Positions 54,216 to 62,175 are shown, numbered from the stretch's first letter. The stretch is 64,000 nucleotides of DNA from Sphingobacterium deserti (GCF_000757725.1 NZ_JJMU01000054.1:62001-126000), one strand, 5' to 3'. The notes: generated by a model from the sequence alone, not told the origin. Made by a program: numbers and translations.

Positions 54216-54490
54216 AGTTGATGATCAGATCAATAAGCAGCAACTTTAAATCATGTATGGGGTGTTATCATTACGGAGCAAGTTCGGAGATTGCATGTAG
54301 CATCTCGCTATAGTGCAAGCGCGCAGCTAAATGATAGAGGTTAGGAGTAAGAAATCTAGCTTTCCAGTGCTAAAGTAATAGATCATATAGGGAGGTTTGA
54401 TCTATCTTAAAATTTACTGCTTTAATTTATGTCGGAGACTGAACCGAAGGTTTCAAAAGATGTTGTTGTTGAAGGCTTATGCGATAGTAA
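54214..54490 (+). other. Gap before the XRE-cupin gene
   Basis: About 275 bases without a plausible gene. AAAGTTG (54214-54220) and CAACTTT (54241-54247) form a weak hairpin at the lyase-like stop codon, without a T-run. TAGATCA (54379-54385) and TGATCTA (54398-54404) form another small hairpin. Nothing else was seen. Confidence 0.45.
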
Positions 54491-54523
54491 TTTGTTGCCA
54501 AAAATGTTATATTTGGCAACAAA
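54491..54523 (+). promoter_or_regulatory. Palindromic operator over the XRE-cupin promoter
   Basis: Perfect 12-base arms TTTGTTGCCAAA (54491-54502) and TTTGGCAACAAA (54512-54523) with a 9-base centre. The -7 element TATATTTG (54508-54515) lies between and inside the arms, so a bound protein would cover the promoter. The ATG at 54554 follows after 30 bases. Confidence 0.7.
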
Positions 54524-54553
54524 TCACTCGTAAAACTAGACCGCCTTTTACAC

Positions 54554-55132
54554 ATGGAAGACAACACCATATTTAAAATCAGCTCGAAGATTAAAGAAAT
54601 TAGGAAAGAAAAGGGTATTACTATTCAAGACCTTGCTGATAGAGCCGGTGTTAGTAAAGGGCTAATTTCGCAGATTGAAAACAATCGTACTGCGCCTTCG
54701 CTCTTTGTTCTTATCAATATCGTAAATTCTTTAGAGGTTGATCTCAATGAGTTTTTCAAGGATTTTAAATCAAGTGCAAACGAAGGCCCTATCATAGTCC
54801 GCAAAAAGAAAGATTACGAAGCATTTGAAAAGGAGCAGGCAGAGGGGTTTCATTATCAGCGTATTTTTGCGTCATCCATCGAAAAATCTACCTTAGACAT
54901 TGTATTGCTGGAGCTTGCTCCGGATGCTACTCGCCCTATGGTAGAAACGGAGGCTTTTGAATATAAATATATCATCCAAGGCGAAGTAGAGTATGTTTTC
55001 CCGGATCAGGTTGTCTCACTTTCTGCCGGCGATTCTATCTTCTTTGATGGGCGTCTGTCACACACGCCTCGCAATATCGGTAAATCAACAGCAATCATGT
55101 TAATCGTTTATTTTTTCGACGCAAAGGCGTAG
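54554..55132 (+). CDS. XRE-family regulator with cupin domain
   Basis: A 192-residue DNA-binding regulator. The HTH domain spans residues about 10-65 (ITIQDLADRAGVSKGLISQI), followed by a linker and a small C-terminal cupin (FEYKYIIQGEVEYVFPDQ, then SAGDSIFFDGRLSHTPRN) that would bind a small ligand. The architecture is shared by PuuR/SutR-like repressors of amino-acid or polyamine metabolism genes. The 12-base palindrome over its own promoter makes autoregulation likely. No enzyme gene lies directly beside it, so its regulon is unknown. The gene is not obviously part of the heparin locus. Confidence 0.9.
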   Translation: MEDNTIFKISSKIKEIRKEKGITIQDLADRAGVSKGLISQIENNRTAPSLFVLINIVNSLEVDLNEFFKDFKSSANEGPIIVRKKKDYEAFEKEQAEGFHYQRIFASSIEKSTLDIVLLELAPDATRPMVETEAFEYKYIIQGEVEYVFPDQVVSLSAGDSIFFDGRLSHTPRNIGKSTAIMLIVYFFDAKA

Positions 55133-55301
55133 AAATTAATGTCAAAAAATACGCTAGTTTAAATTCTGAAGTTGTTTTCAGTGGATTTGATCGAAGAAGT
55201 ATTGATTGATGTTAGAAAGATGTTTTGAGCTGTCAGCATGCCAAGGATTTGGAAACCTATCTTTTGGCCGCGATAAATTCCGAGTAGCAGCATCTGATGC
55301 A

Positions 55302-55337
55302 ATTTTAAAAGCCTCTCGAACTATCGAAGAGGCTTTC
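55302..55337 (-). terminator. Terminator of the tRNA operon
   Basis: On the minus strand AAAGCCTCT and AGAGGCTTT form a 9-bp stem with a T-rich tail, placed just after tRNA-Pro. Confidence 0.75.
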
Positions 55338-55358
55338 TTGAAATTAATAATCTTTGTG

Positions 55359-55432
55359 TCGGGATGGCCGGATTTGAACCGACGACCTCCAGCACCCCAT
55401 GCTGGCGCGATACCGGGCTACGCTACATCCCG
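55359..55432 (-). tRNA. tRNA-Pro (GGG)
   Basis: A 74-base cloverleaf: acceptor CGGGATG/CATCCCG, anticodon stem CCAGC/GCTGG with loop ATGGGGT (anticodon GGG), and T-arm GTTCAAATC. Third gene of a minus-strand tRNA operon Gly-Leu-Pro. Confidence 0.95.
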
Positions 55433-55544
55433 AAAACAGCTTGGAGAATAGATAAATTGGTAATTGTCAAAAAGAATAAATGTGTTTTCTAATTTTACGA
55501 TTGAACCAAAAAACTATACGCCTTTTCTAAACCGCTTTTTGAAG

Positions 55545-55629
55545 TACCTAGGGCGGGAATCGAACCCGCACTCCTTTAACAGGAACAGGATTTTAAGTCC
55601 TGCGTGTCTACCAGTTCCACCACCTAGGC
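55545..55629 (-). tRNA. tRNA-Leu (TAA)
   Basis: An 85-base class II tRNA with acceptor GCCTAGG/CCTAGGT (one G-U pair), anticodon stem CAGGA/TCCTG with loop CTTAAAA (anticodon TAA) and an extra arm. Second gene of the Gly-Leu-Pro operon. Confidence 0.95.
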
Positions 55630-55634
55630 AACTG

Positions 55635-55707
55635 AGCGAAAGACGAGATTCGAACTCGCGACCCCAACCTTGGCAAGGTTGTGCTCTACCAACTGAGCTA
55701 CTTTCGC
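55635..55707 (-). tRNA. tRNA-Gly (GCC)
   Basis: A 73-base cloverleaf: acceptor GCGAAAG/CTTTCGC, anticodon stem CAACC/GGTTG with loop TTGCCAA (anticodon GCC). First gene of the operon; only 5 bases separate it from tRNA-Leu. Confidence 0.95.
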
Positions 55708-55718
55708 TTAACGTGGTG

Positions 55719-55748
55719 CAAATATAGAAGATTTGTGGAGTGTAGCAA
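55719..55748 (-). promoter_or_regulatory. Promoter of the tRNA Gly-Leu-Pro operon
   Basis: On the minus strand TTG (55748-55746), 19 bases, TATATTTG (55726-55719), then GCACCACG. The layout and the discriminator closely match both tRNA-Arg promoters. Confidence 0.75.
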
Positions 55749-55839
55749 AATATATTTAAAAAAATAGCACCGTTATCTTTTACGCATATCGTAAACAATT
55801 GAGCTTCATATTTATACTATCTGCATTGTTTTACACAGC

Positions 55840-55988
55840 ACAGAAAAAGCCGCCCAGAGGTTGTCAAGCCTATCTTTTTCCGGGCGGCGATTAATTGCCC
55901 TGGCATGTCCTTCGTTACGATGAAGGTGAAACGATTTCCGATGATAGCACCAAAAAGCTTCATAAAATGCCAGACCAAATCCTTATCC
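55840..55988 (-). ncRNA. Candidate small structured RNA
   Basis: In a 495-base gap between the tRNA operon and an outer-membrane protein gene, the minus strand shows a -7 element TACATTTG (55999-55992). Downstream lies a nested structure: an outer stem CTGGCAT/ATGCCAG (55973-55967 with 55906-55900) enclosing a hairpin CCTTC/GAAGG (55926-55922 with 55913-55909). A strong terminator closes it, GCCGCCC/GGGCGGC (55888-55882 with 55855-55849) plus a T-run. The predicted transcript is about 145 bases. It does not match any RNA family I know by eye (tmRNA, 6S, RNase P, SRP). Confidence 0.35.
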
Positions 55989-56140
55989 ACGCAAATGTAT
56001 CTATCGCTCGACGTGATGCGTAATGGCCTTTTTGAGTTTTGCTACCTTATATCGTCCATTAGCTCAAGCTTAAAGCACGTATACCGTATGGATGTCAGAG
56101 AACGACGAGCACATGATTTTGCTGTTAAAAATGGGTGCTA

Positions 56141-56174
56141 AAAAAAGCAGGAAAGCGGAATCAATCCGCTTTCC
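56141..56174 (-). terminator. Terminator of the outer-membrane protein gene
   Basis: On the minus strand GGAAAGCGGA and TCCGCTTTCC form a near-perfect stem followed by TGC and a T-run, 30 bases after the stop codon at 56203. Confidence 0.85.
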
Positions 56175-56202
56175 TATGTGTAAAAACAAAGAGCTGTAAT
56201 GA

Positions 56203-56940
56203 CTAGAATGTGAAGCCCGTAGACAGTTTATAGAACGAATCCTTAGGTTGCAGATCATTTTTTAGTTCTGGTCCTGCAGAAAATCTAATAAAACTTGCCA
56301 CCCGTGGCACATTCAGCTGTATGTATGGACCTAACCATTGGTAATAGTCCGCTACGCCATTTACGTCGTCTTTCGTACGTCTTAAATGTTCAAAATGTCC
56401 GCCGACGGAGAAGTTAGGGCTTACTTTGTAACCCGCATTTGCCCAGTAGTGAAGGTAGGCTAATGTAGAGCCTCCTACTGGCGCCTCATCCCGCAATGGC
56501 GCGTAATATCCGGCATAGATTTCACTTTCGAATTTAGGCTTGTCTACGTTGAAAAATAGATTAGGAACAATACCGTCTCCCGCTATACCACCTAGCTGTC
56601 CTGAGCTCGCACCTTTGGAAAGAAGGTCGCCAAATGTAAAGCCAATATTGGGGTTTAGCGTAATACCATCTGCTAGGTAAAGATTTACCCCGCCACCGAA
56701 TTCTGTCCAGTTACCCCACGCTGCAGCGGTACCAGCACCCCAAAAAATTCCGTAAGCAGATAGTCCGATCTTATCTGAAAGCTTGTATTCCACTCCGGCG
56801 CTCGGTGCAACACCGAAAAATTGGTCTGAAGTGAGGCTTAAAGAGAAAGTAGCGCTGTTATCTTGCGCGTTTGTAGTTAAAACACATGCAGTAAGTGCTG
56901 TAATGCTTAAAATTGATCTTAAAAAGTTGTTTTTTTTCAT
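56203..56940 (-). CDS. Outer-membrane protein, DUF6733-like
   Basis: A 245-residue exported protein. Signal peptide MKKNNFLRSILSITALTACVLTTNA, then FSLSLTSDQFFGVAPSAGVEY and AWGNWTEFGGGVNLYL, the recurring pattern I associate with the DUF6733 family of Bacteroidota, ending SFYKLSTGFTF with a terminal Phe typical of barrels. Alternating hydrophobic strands throughout suggest a 10-12 stranded beta-barrel. The function is unknown. It is monocistronic with a strong terminator and a long AT-rich upstream region. Confidence 0.75.
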   Translation of the reverse strand: MKKNNFLRSILSITALTACVLTTNAQDNSATFSLSLTSDQFFGVAPSAGVEYKLSDKIGLSAYGIFWGAGTAAAWGNWTEFGGGVNLYLADGITLNPNIGFTFGDLLSKGASSGQLGGIAGDGIVPNLFFNVDKPKFESEIYAGYYAPLRDEAPVGGSTLAYLHYWANAGYKVSPNFSVGGHFEHLRRTKDDVNGVADYYQWLGPYIQLNVPRVASFIRFSAGPELKNDLQPKDSFYKLSTGFTF

Positions 56941-57069
56941 AAAAACGTTTTATTGTTAGATAGACACTTGATTAATTGATGCTAAAATAGGTCTATTTTT
57001 TATAAAAACAAGTTTTTATTTTAAAAAATTCAAAGAAATAAACTTTTTTATGATTTTTTTGTAAGTAAT

Positions 57070-57552
57070 CTAATCATAATTTGATATTATTTGATTTATA
57101 ATGTCGGATTCAAAGCCTTTAGATAGGAGAAAAGTCTTTAATTTTGATTTTTCAACAAAAGAGAGTAGCGATATTGGTTTATTTATCCGCTTTTCTATCG
57201 TCTCTCGTACTTTTTCTTCATAATCCTCGAGTTCAATCTCCCGTAAAGCGATGCGAATAAGCGGATCTGATACCCGTTTACCTTTCAAATGTTGCTTAAT
57301 TTTGATTTTTCCCCAACCTTTCATTCTAAATTTTCCTAAGGCGTATGCTTTGGCGAAACGTTCTTCATTCAGGAAGTTTTCTTCAATCAACGTAGAGATG
57401 ATTTGTTCGACATCGGTTTGGTGTAATCCCCATTCATAGAGTTTGTCGCGCACCTCTTGCTGCGCACGCTCCTGATACGCACAGTAGCTCTCGGCTTTTT
57501 GCTTGGCTTGCCGTGGCGTAAATATTTTCTTTTCCCTGTTCCATTCGTCCAT
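57070..57552 (-). CDS. recX: Regulatory protein RecX
   Basis: A 160-residue modulator of RecA filaments. Three tandem three-helix repeats are seen, with the signature FTPRQAKQKAESYCAYQERA near the N-terminus, LIEENFLNEERFAKAYALGKF in the middle and IKIKQHLKGKRVSDPLI. ATG 57552 (MDEWNREKK) is preferred over 57579, which adds nine odd residues. It is divergent from murF-alr, and no recA is near. The three-repeat length is usual for RecX. Confidence 0.9.
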   Translation of the reverse strand: MDEWNREKKIFTPRQAKQKAESYCAYQERAQQEVRDKLYEWGLHQTDVEQIISTLIEENFLNEERFAKAYALGKFRMKGWGKIKIKQHLKGKRVSDPLIRIALREIELEDYEEKVRETIEKRINKPISLLSFVEKSKLKTFLLSKGFESDIINQIISNYD

Positions 57553-57620
57553 GTTGCAAATCTTGAAAAAATGGTGCACTTCTTGAAAATATTGATGAAA
57601 TTTGTCTGCATCATTTTTTT

Positions 57621-60050
57621 ATGTACACAGTAGGAACAATTTTTTCAGCCGTTCAATATGAACGTACGCAAATTACAGATCCGCAACTCGAAATTGTTGA
57701 TTTGGCATATGATACTCGGAAGATACGAAATGGTAGCCATAGCCTGTTTTTCGCGTTGAAGAGTGTTCGCGATGGGCATCTATTTCTTCAAGATGCTTAT
57801 CAAAAAGGTGTCCGCGCATTTGTCGTTTCTGATCAGAAAATTGATTCACAGAATTTTCCGGATGCAAATTTTATTTGGGTGTCGGATGTGTTGGAGGCTA
57901 TGCAGGAGCTCGCACGTTTTCATAGGTTGCAATTTCGTAAACCTATAATAGGAATCACCGGAAGCAATGGCAAGACGGTAGTCAAGGAATGGTTGACGCA
58001 GCTTTTGCAGGAAGACAAGCGTGTATATCAAAGTCCAAAAAGCTATAACTCACAACTTGGAGTTGCATTGGCGCTGTGGAATCTTTCTGATGATTACGAC
58101 ATCGCATTGATTGAAGCCGGCATAAGTCTGCCTGGGGAAATGGCACTGCTGCAGAAAATGATTATTCCTGAAATAGGCATTTTTACGAACATTGGTGCTG
58201 CACATGCAAGTGGCTTTTCATCCAAAAAGCAAAAGCTGGAGGAAAAATTGTTATTGTTCAGCGAGTCGAAGCAGGTAATTTCCCCATCATATTACGGCAT
58301 TGCAGCTCTTTTGCCGCCTACGGTTTCTGTCTTTAGCTTTGGATCAGCAGATCTTGATGAGGTCAAGCTCCTTCGTGTCGAGGATCATGGGCGCGCAGAC
58401 AGCACGATTCAAGTATCCTATCGGAACGAAATTGCCACGTTTACCGTCCCTTTTCGGGATAAAGCTTCCATTGAAAACATTTTGATCTGTCTAACGGCTC
58501 TCTTGTTTCTAGGCTATTCGTTGGATGCTATCCCGCAAAAATTAGCGAAGCTCCGCCCTCTGGAAATGCGGTTGCAACTAAAGACCGGTAAAAACGGGTG
58601 TTCCATCATTGACGATACCTATTCCAATGACCTTGCTTCTCTGCAGATAGCGTTGGATTTTCTTTTCCAGCAGCAACAACACCGGAAGAAATCGCTGATA
58701 CTATCCGATATGGAAAGCTTGGATGATAAACTTCGTAAAAAGCTGTTACAGCTTTTGCAAAGGCAAGATCTTGATCACATTATTTTAGTTGGTGAAGGGT
58801 TATCGTATCTAAAGCAACATTTAACGAACAATGTGCAACTTTTTACATCGACAGAATCGTTGTTGCGGGCAATGCCAGATATCAGCTTTCAAGACGAATC
58901 TATCTTGATAAAAGGGGGGCGGGTATTTCATTTGGAAGAAGTAAGTAGGCTTTTGGTTGCCAAATCGCATGAGACTGTTTTAGAGATCAATTTAAATGCG
59001 CTGGAACATAACTTACAGCTTTACCGAGGGAAGTTGCCGCCGGATGTCAAGTTGATGGTGATGGTGAAAGCATTTTCTTATGGCAGTGGTAGCTATGAAG
59101 TGGCCAATCTACTACAGTATAATAAGGTGGATTACCTTACTGTCGCTTTTGCTGATGAAGGTGTGGAGTTGCGCCAGCATGGTATCCAGCTTCCTATTAT
59201 GGTATTAAGCCCGGACGAGCAGGCCTTCGAGTCGTTGTTAGCTAATCGATTGGAGCCCGAGATCTATAGTTTTAGGGTGTTGCACGCCTTTATAAAATTT
59301 TTGAGAAATCGAAACCTGCAAAACTTTCCCGTCCATATAAAGATAGACACAGGTATGCACCGGCTCGGCTTTATGCCAACGGAAATACAGGAGCTCATCA
59401 ACGTTTTGCGGGACTCTGCCGAATTGCTTCCAGCAAGTGTTTTCTCCCATTTGGTAGCATCGGGCAACGCCGAGCACGATCAATTCACGACACAACAGAT
59501 CGAACTGTTTGAGCAATGCGTGGATAGCATCGAACAAAAGTTAGGCTTCAAACTGCTGCGGCACATTGCCAATACCTCGGGTATTGTACGCTGGCCGCAG
59601 GCCTATATGGATATGGTACGCTTAGGTATTGGCTTGTATGGTGTTGATATGGGAAACGCACTAGACCTAGAGATGGTCAGTATGTTGAAAACGACGATCA
59701 CGCAAGTAAAAAGTCTACCTGCAGGCGAAACCGTGGGCTATGATCGCAAAGGCCTGCTGCATCGTGATAGTCGAATTGCAACGGTAAAAATTGGTTATGC
59801 GGATGGTTACAACCGGAGGTTTGGTGAGGGCGTAGGCGCCATGTCGATCAATGGGCAGCTGGTTCGCACGATGGGGTCTATCTGCATGGATATGTGTATG
59901 CTTGATGTGACGGATGTGAAGGCAAACGAGGGCGATGAAGTTATTGTATTCCCCGATTTGATGAAAGCCGCCTCGTCCATTGGCACGATACCATACGAGT
60001 TGCTGGTAAATATTTCATCTCGGGTGAAAAGAGTGTATTTTTACGGATAA
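57621..60050 (+). CDS. Bifunctional MurF-like ligase / alanine racemase fusion
   Basis: An 809-residue fusion well known in Bacteroidota. Residues about 1-450 form a MurF-type ligase, adding D-Ala-D-Ala to UDP-MurNAc-tripeptide, with ATP site GITGSNGKTVVKEW and the ENIL segment. Residues about 455-809 form a PLP-dependent alanine racemase supplying D-Ala: PLP Lys in VMVKAFSYGSG, the second catalytic Tyr in GYDRKG, and C-terminal MGSICMDMCMLDVTD. Both active sites look intact. Together they couple D-Ala production with peptidoglycan precursor synthesis in the cytoplasm. DUF502 and LytS-like genes follow closely. Confidence 0.95.
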   Translation: MYTVGTIFSAVQYERTQITDPQLEIVDLAYDTRKIRNGSHSLFFALKSVRDGHLFLQDAYQKGVRAFVVSDQKIDSQNFPDANFIWVSDVLEAMQELARFHRLQFRKPIIGITGSNGKTVVKEWLTQLLQEDKRVYQSPKSYNSQLGVALALWNLSDDYDIALIEAGISLPGEMALLQKMIIPEIGIFTNIGAAHASGFSSKKQKLEEKLLLFSESKQVISPSYYGIAALLPPTVSVFSFGSADLDEVKLLRVEDHGRADSTIQVSYRNEIATFTVPFRDKASIENILICLTALLFLGYSLDAIPQKLAKLRPLEMRLQLKTGKNGCSIIDDTYSNDLASLQIALDFLFQQQQHRKKSLILSDMESLDDKLRKKLLQLLQRQDLDHIILVGEGLSYLKQHLTNNVQLFTSTESLLRAMPDISFQDESILIKGGRVFHLEEVSRLLVAKSHETVLEINLNALEHNLQLYRGKLPPDVKLMVMVKAFSYGSGSYEVANLLQYNKVDYLTVAFADEGVELRQHGIQLPIMVLSPDEQAFESLLANRLEPEIYSFRVLHAFIKFLRNRNLQNFPVHIKIDTGMHRLGFMPTEIQELINVLRDSAELLPASVFSHLVASGNAEHDQFTTQQIELFEQCVDSIEQKLGFKLLRHIANTSGIVRWPQAYMDMVRLGIGLYGVDMGNALDLEMVSMLKTTITQVKSLPAGETVGYDRKGLLHRDSRIATVKIGYADGYNRRFGEGVGAMSINGQLVRTMGSICMDMCMLDVTDVKANEGDEVIVFPDLMKAASSIGTIPYELLVNISSRVKRVYFYG

Positions 60051-60064
60051 TTAAAGTATGAGCT

Positions 60065-60661
60065 ATGATTAAGAAGGTTTCGCAGAAACTATTGTATTAT
60101 TTGATAAAAGGAGCGTTGGTCGTTGTGCCCGTAGCAGGTGCCGTTTTTCTTATTATATGGGCGGTGGCCGCAGTGGATAACACCCTAAATTTGACCTCTC
60201 ATTTCCTCCAGGACGAACAAGGTCATCCCCTCTATATCCCCGGCATTGGCATATTAACGGTAATGTGTATGCTCATTTTAGTTGGGCTTATCTTCACCAA
60301 TCTGGTAACAGAGCCTATTCGTGCTTGGCTCAAAAGGTCGATTAATAAAATTCCGCTATTCAACACCCTTTATTCCTCGATCAAGGATTTTACAGAGGCG
60401 TTTGTAGGCGATGCAAAAAAATTTAACGAGCCGGTTCTCGTGCTTGTCAATGAAACAGGATTAAAAAAAATTGGTTTCCTAACGCAGCGTGATCTAGAAA
60501 AAATTGGGCTGCCGGATGAAGTTGTCGTCTATTTTCCATATTCCTATTCCGTGGCCGGACAGGTAGTGGTTGTGAAATCGTCGCAAGTGCAAAAATTAAA
60601 CATGTCTGCTACTGATGCCATGAAACTCGTTGTTTCCGGAGGAGTGAGCGGAATAGAATAG
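60065..60661 (+). CDS. DUF502 family membrane protein
   Basis: A 198-residue inner-membrane protein. Two N-terminal helices (residues about 14-36 and 58-79) are followed by the family-typical INKIPLFNTLYSSIKDFTEAF segment, FNEPVLVLVNETGLKKIGFLT, VVYFPYSYSVAGQVVVV and MKLVVSGGVS. This is the DUF502 pattern, a conserved bacterial and plant family linked to membrane trafficking or channel roles without a proven activity. It starts 14 bp after the murF-alr stop and precedes a LytS-like gene by 4 bp, hence one operon. Confidence 0.92.
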   Translation: MIKKVSQKLLYYLIKGALVVVPVAGAVFLIIWAVAAVDNTLNLTSHFLQDEQGHPLYIPGIGILTVMCMLILVGLIFTNLVTEPIRAWLKRSINKIPLFNTLYSSIKDFTEAFVGDAKKFNEPVLVLVNETGLKKIGFLTQRDLEKIGLPDEVVVYFPYSYSVAGQVVVVKSSQVQKLNMSATDAMKLVVSGGVSGIE

Positions 60662-60665
60662 CTTT

Positions 60666-61262
60666 ATGGGAAACTTTTTAGATAAAATTTTCGGCAGCAA
60701 AATAGAGGTGGATCTGGTTCGAATAGGTCTCGAAGCAAAACTATGTTTCCATGAATCTCGTTTAGATAGCCGCTTAGCCAATGCTATTTCTTTACGACAA
60801 GATGCGCTGCTGCAACAAGATTTTGCACACTATCTGCAGCGTGTGTCTCTCGTTAAGGAAGATTGCTATTGGCTTGCGTCCCAAGAGATCGCCTTGTTGC
60901 AGGAATATATCTCGTTCTACGAACGCATATTGGGCGACCAGCTCTTTTTTAAATTCGATGTGAAAGCCGAGGCCGATAAAGACATCCCGGCCTTTTTGCT
61001 CTTTCCGCTAGTCGCTAATGCGCTTCAAGAGGGCTATAATGCTATGGAAAAGTTTCCCCTTAAAATAAAGATAAGGGTATTCGACGCAGCCTTGCAATTG
61101 GATGTTATTAACCATGTAAACCACCATATTGTCTCCCAAGAACATACTTCACTAATAGACCTTTTTAAGAGTCGTTTGCTCGTATCATACGCAGATGCAC
61201 CTACACTCATCTTCAATAGTAATAGCCATACATTTAAAGCGAACTTACACCTGCCTTGGTAA
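60666..61262 (+). CDS. Degenerate LytS-type histidine-kinase-like protein
   Basis: A 198-residue cytoplasmic protein. The order ALLQQDFAHYLQRVSLVKED, IALLQEYISFYERILGDQLFF, IPAFLLFPLVANALQEGY mimics the HisKA_7TM/LytS kinase core, where LExYIxLExxRxGxxL and LLQPLVENAxKHG occur. Here the phospho-accepting His, the Asn-box Glu-Asn-Ala-Lys-His-Gly pattern (present as ANALQEGY) and the G-box glycines are lost, so ATP binding is doubtful. It may be a scaffold or partner protein. It lies 4 bp after the DUF502 gene and ends the murF-alr operon. Confidence 0.7.
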   Translation: MGNFLDKIFGSKIEVDLVRIGLEAKLCFHESRLDSRLANAISLRQDALLQQDFAHYLQRVSLVKEDCYWLASQEIALLQEYISFYERILGDQLFFKFDVKAEADKDIPAFLLFPLVANALQEGYNAMEKFPLKIKIRVFDAALQLDVINHVNHHIVSQEHTSLIDLFKSRLLVSYADAPTLIFNSNSHTFKANLHLPW

Positions 61263-61324
61263 ATAATAAAAGTATTTTAAAAAAAGGTAAAACCCTCCTG
61301 ACAAACTGTTGTCATTTTTGCGCA

Positions 61325-61332
61325 TAACTTTG
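61325..61332 (+). promoter_or_regulatory. -7 element upstream of the DinB gene
   Basis: TAACTTTG matches TAnnTTTG; the leader to ATG 61407 would be about 70 bases. No -33 TTG at 19 bp. Confidence 0.35.
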
Positions 61333-61406
61333 GAGTATCATAAACGAAACAGGGCAGAAAACCCCGATCGATGAGATATTTTTTAACAACTTAATACATA
61401 ATTCTT

Positions 61407-61880
61407 ATGAGCACAACAGTCATTTTAACAAAAGCAGAGTTTTTAACCCATTGGCTTGGTCACCGTGCGTTAACACGTCGAACAATTGAAAAATTTCCAG
61501 AGCCTGATCTTTTTTCTTATAATATAGGGGGAATGCGAACGTTTGCCGACTTAATAAAGGAACTTCTTTCTATCGCCGAGCCCGGTCTTCGCGGAATCGT
61601 TCAACAGAAGGAAGAACCTTACAATCACGATATCCCGCTAAACACAAAGGCAGATCTTCTGGCGCGATGGGACGAGGATACGCCCAAAATCATCGAATTG
61701 TTTGGTCAAATTCCGGAAGAGGATTTTCATAAAGACTACAATCTTTTTGGAGAATATAAATTTCCAATCTATAGCAACTTACTATATTTCGTTGACAATG
61801 AGATTCATCACCGTGCGCAGGGCTTTGTGTATCTACGCGCATTGGGTATAGAGCCACCATTCTTTTGGGACAGGGGTTAA
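61407..61880 (+). CDS. DinB family protein
   Basis: A 157-residue four-helix-bundle protein of the DinB/YfiT superfamily. It has the typical first-helix LTKAEFLTHWLGHRALTRR, the FSYNIGGMRTFADLIKELL pair and the C-terminal DNEIHHRAQGFVYLRALGIEPP, where the His-His pair (plus an upstream His or Asp) usually binds a metal ion. Members are often thiol-transferases or damage-inducible proteins; the substrate here is unknown. The GIEPPFFWDRG ending is common in Bacteroidota members. Confidence 0.9.
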   Translation: MSTTVILTKAEFLTHWLGHRALTRRTIEKFPEPDLFSYNIGGMRTFADLIKELLSIAEPGLRGIVQQKEEPYNHDIPLNTKADLLARWDEDTPKIIELFGQIPEEDFHKDYNLFGEYKFPIYSNLLYFVDNEIHHRAQGFVYLRALGIEPPFFWDRG

Positions 61881-61918
61881 TGGTGCCACTTTAGCGCATT
61901 AAGAACTTTTAAACACAG

Positions 61919-62020
61919 ATGAAGAATCGATGGAGTATATCGATTGAGCTTGCAAGATTACTCATCCTCATCGCCTTACTATTGATCATCTATTGGAGTT
62001 GGAGCATGGATAGGTTTTAA
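61919..62020 (+). CDS. Possible 33-residue single-helix membrane protein
   Basis: An ATG at 61919 opens 33 codons encoding a charged N-terminus (MKNRWSISIELARL) and one hydrophobic helix (LLILIALLLIIYWSWS) ending in MDRF, followed by TAA at 62018-62020. The gap after the DinB gene is 38 bp. The shape is that of a small bacterial membrane peptide, but it has no recognisable family and a weak upstream ribosome site, so it may not be translated. Confidence 0.35.
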   Translation: MKNRWSISIELARLLILIALLLIIYWSWSMDRF

Positions 62021-62089
62021 AGGGTTAATGGGAATGATTTTTAGTACGTAGCAACATTCTTTGAGAATGGGGAGACATCACAAAAAAAG

Positions 62090-62175
62090 ATGTTGAAGTC
62101 TTTGCTGAGATGAGTAAGGTTGACGAAGCAATCATGCGTGTGAAAAATGCAGATTGCTTCGTCGTGCTTCCGTCT
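62090..62175. repeat. Dispersed repeat copy C
   Basis: GACGAAGCAATC (62122-62133) and GATTGCTTCGTC (62152-62163) form a 12-bp palindrome; the stretch AAAAATGCAGATTGC matches repeat clusters A and B. Part of a gap of about 175 bases without a gene (62021-62194). Confidence 0.65.

Noticed and set aside
55206..55451. 81-residue frame overlapping tRNA-Pro
   Set aside because: It runs through the tRNA gene and its terminator in antisense; the protein is an artefact of the tRNA sequence.
55464..55798. Frames on both strands across tRNA-Leu and tRNA-Gly
   Set aside because: They coincide with well-folding tRNA genes and cannot be genes.
55905..56141. 78-residue plus-strand frame, and a 57-codon minus-strand GTG frame beneath it
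   Set aside because: The plus frame lacks a ribosome site and family pattern; the minus frame runs through the strong terminator at 55849-55888. A structured RNA fits better.
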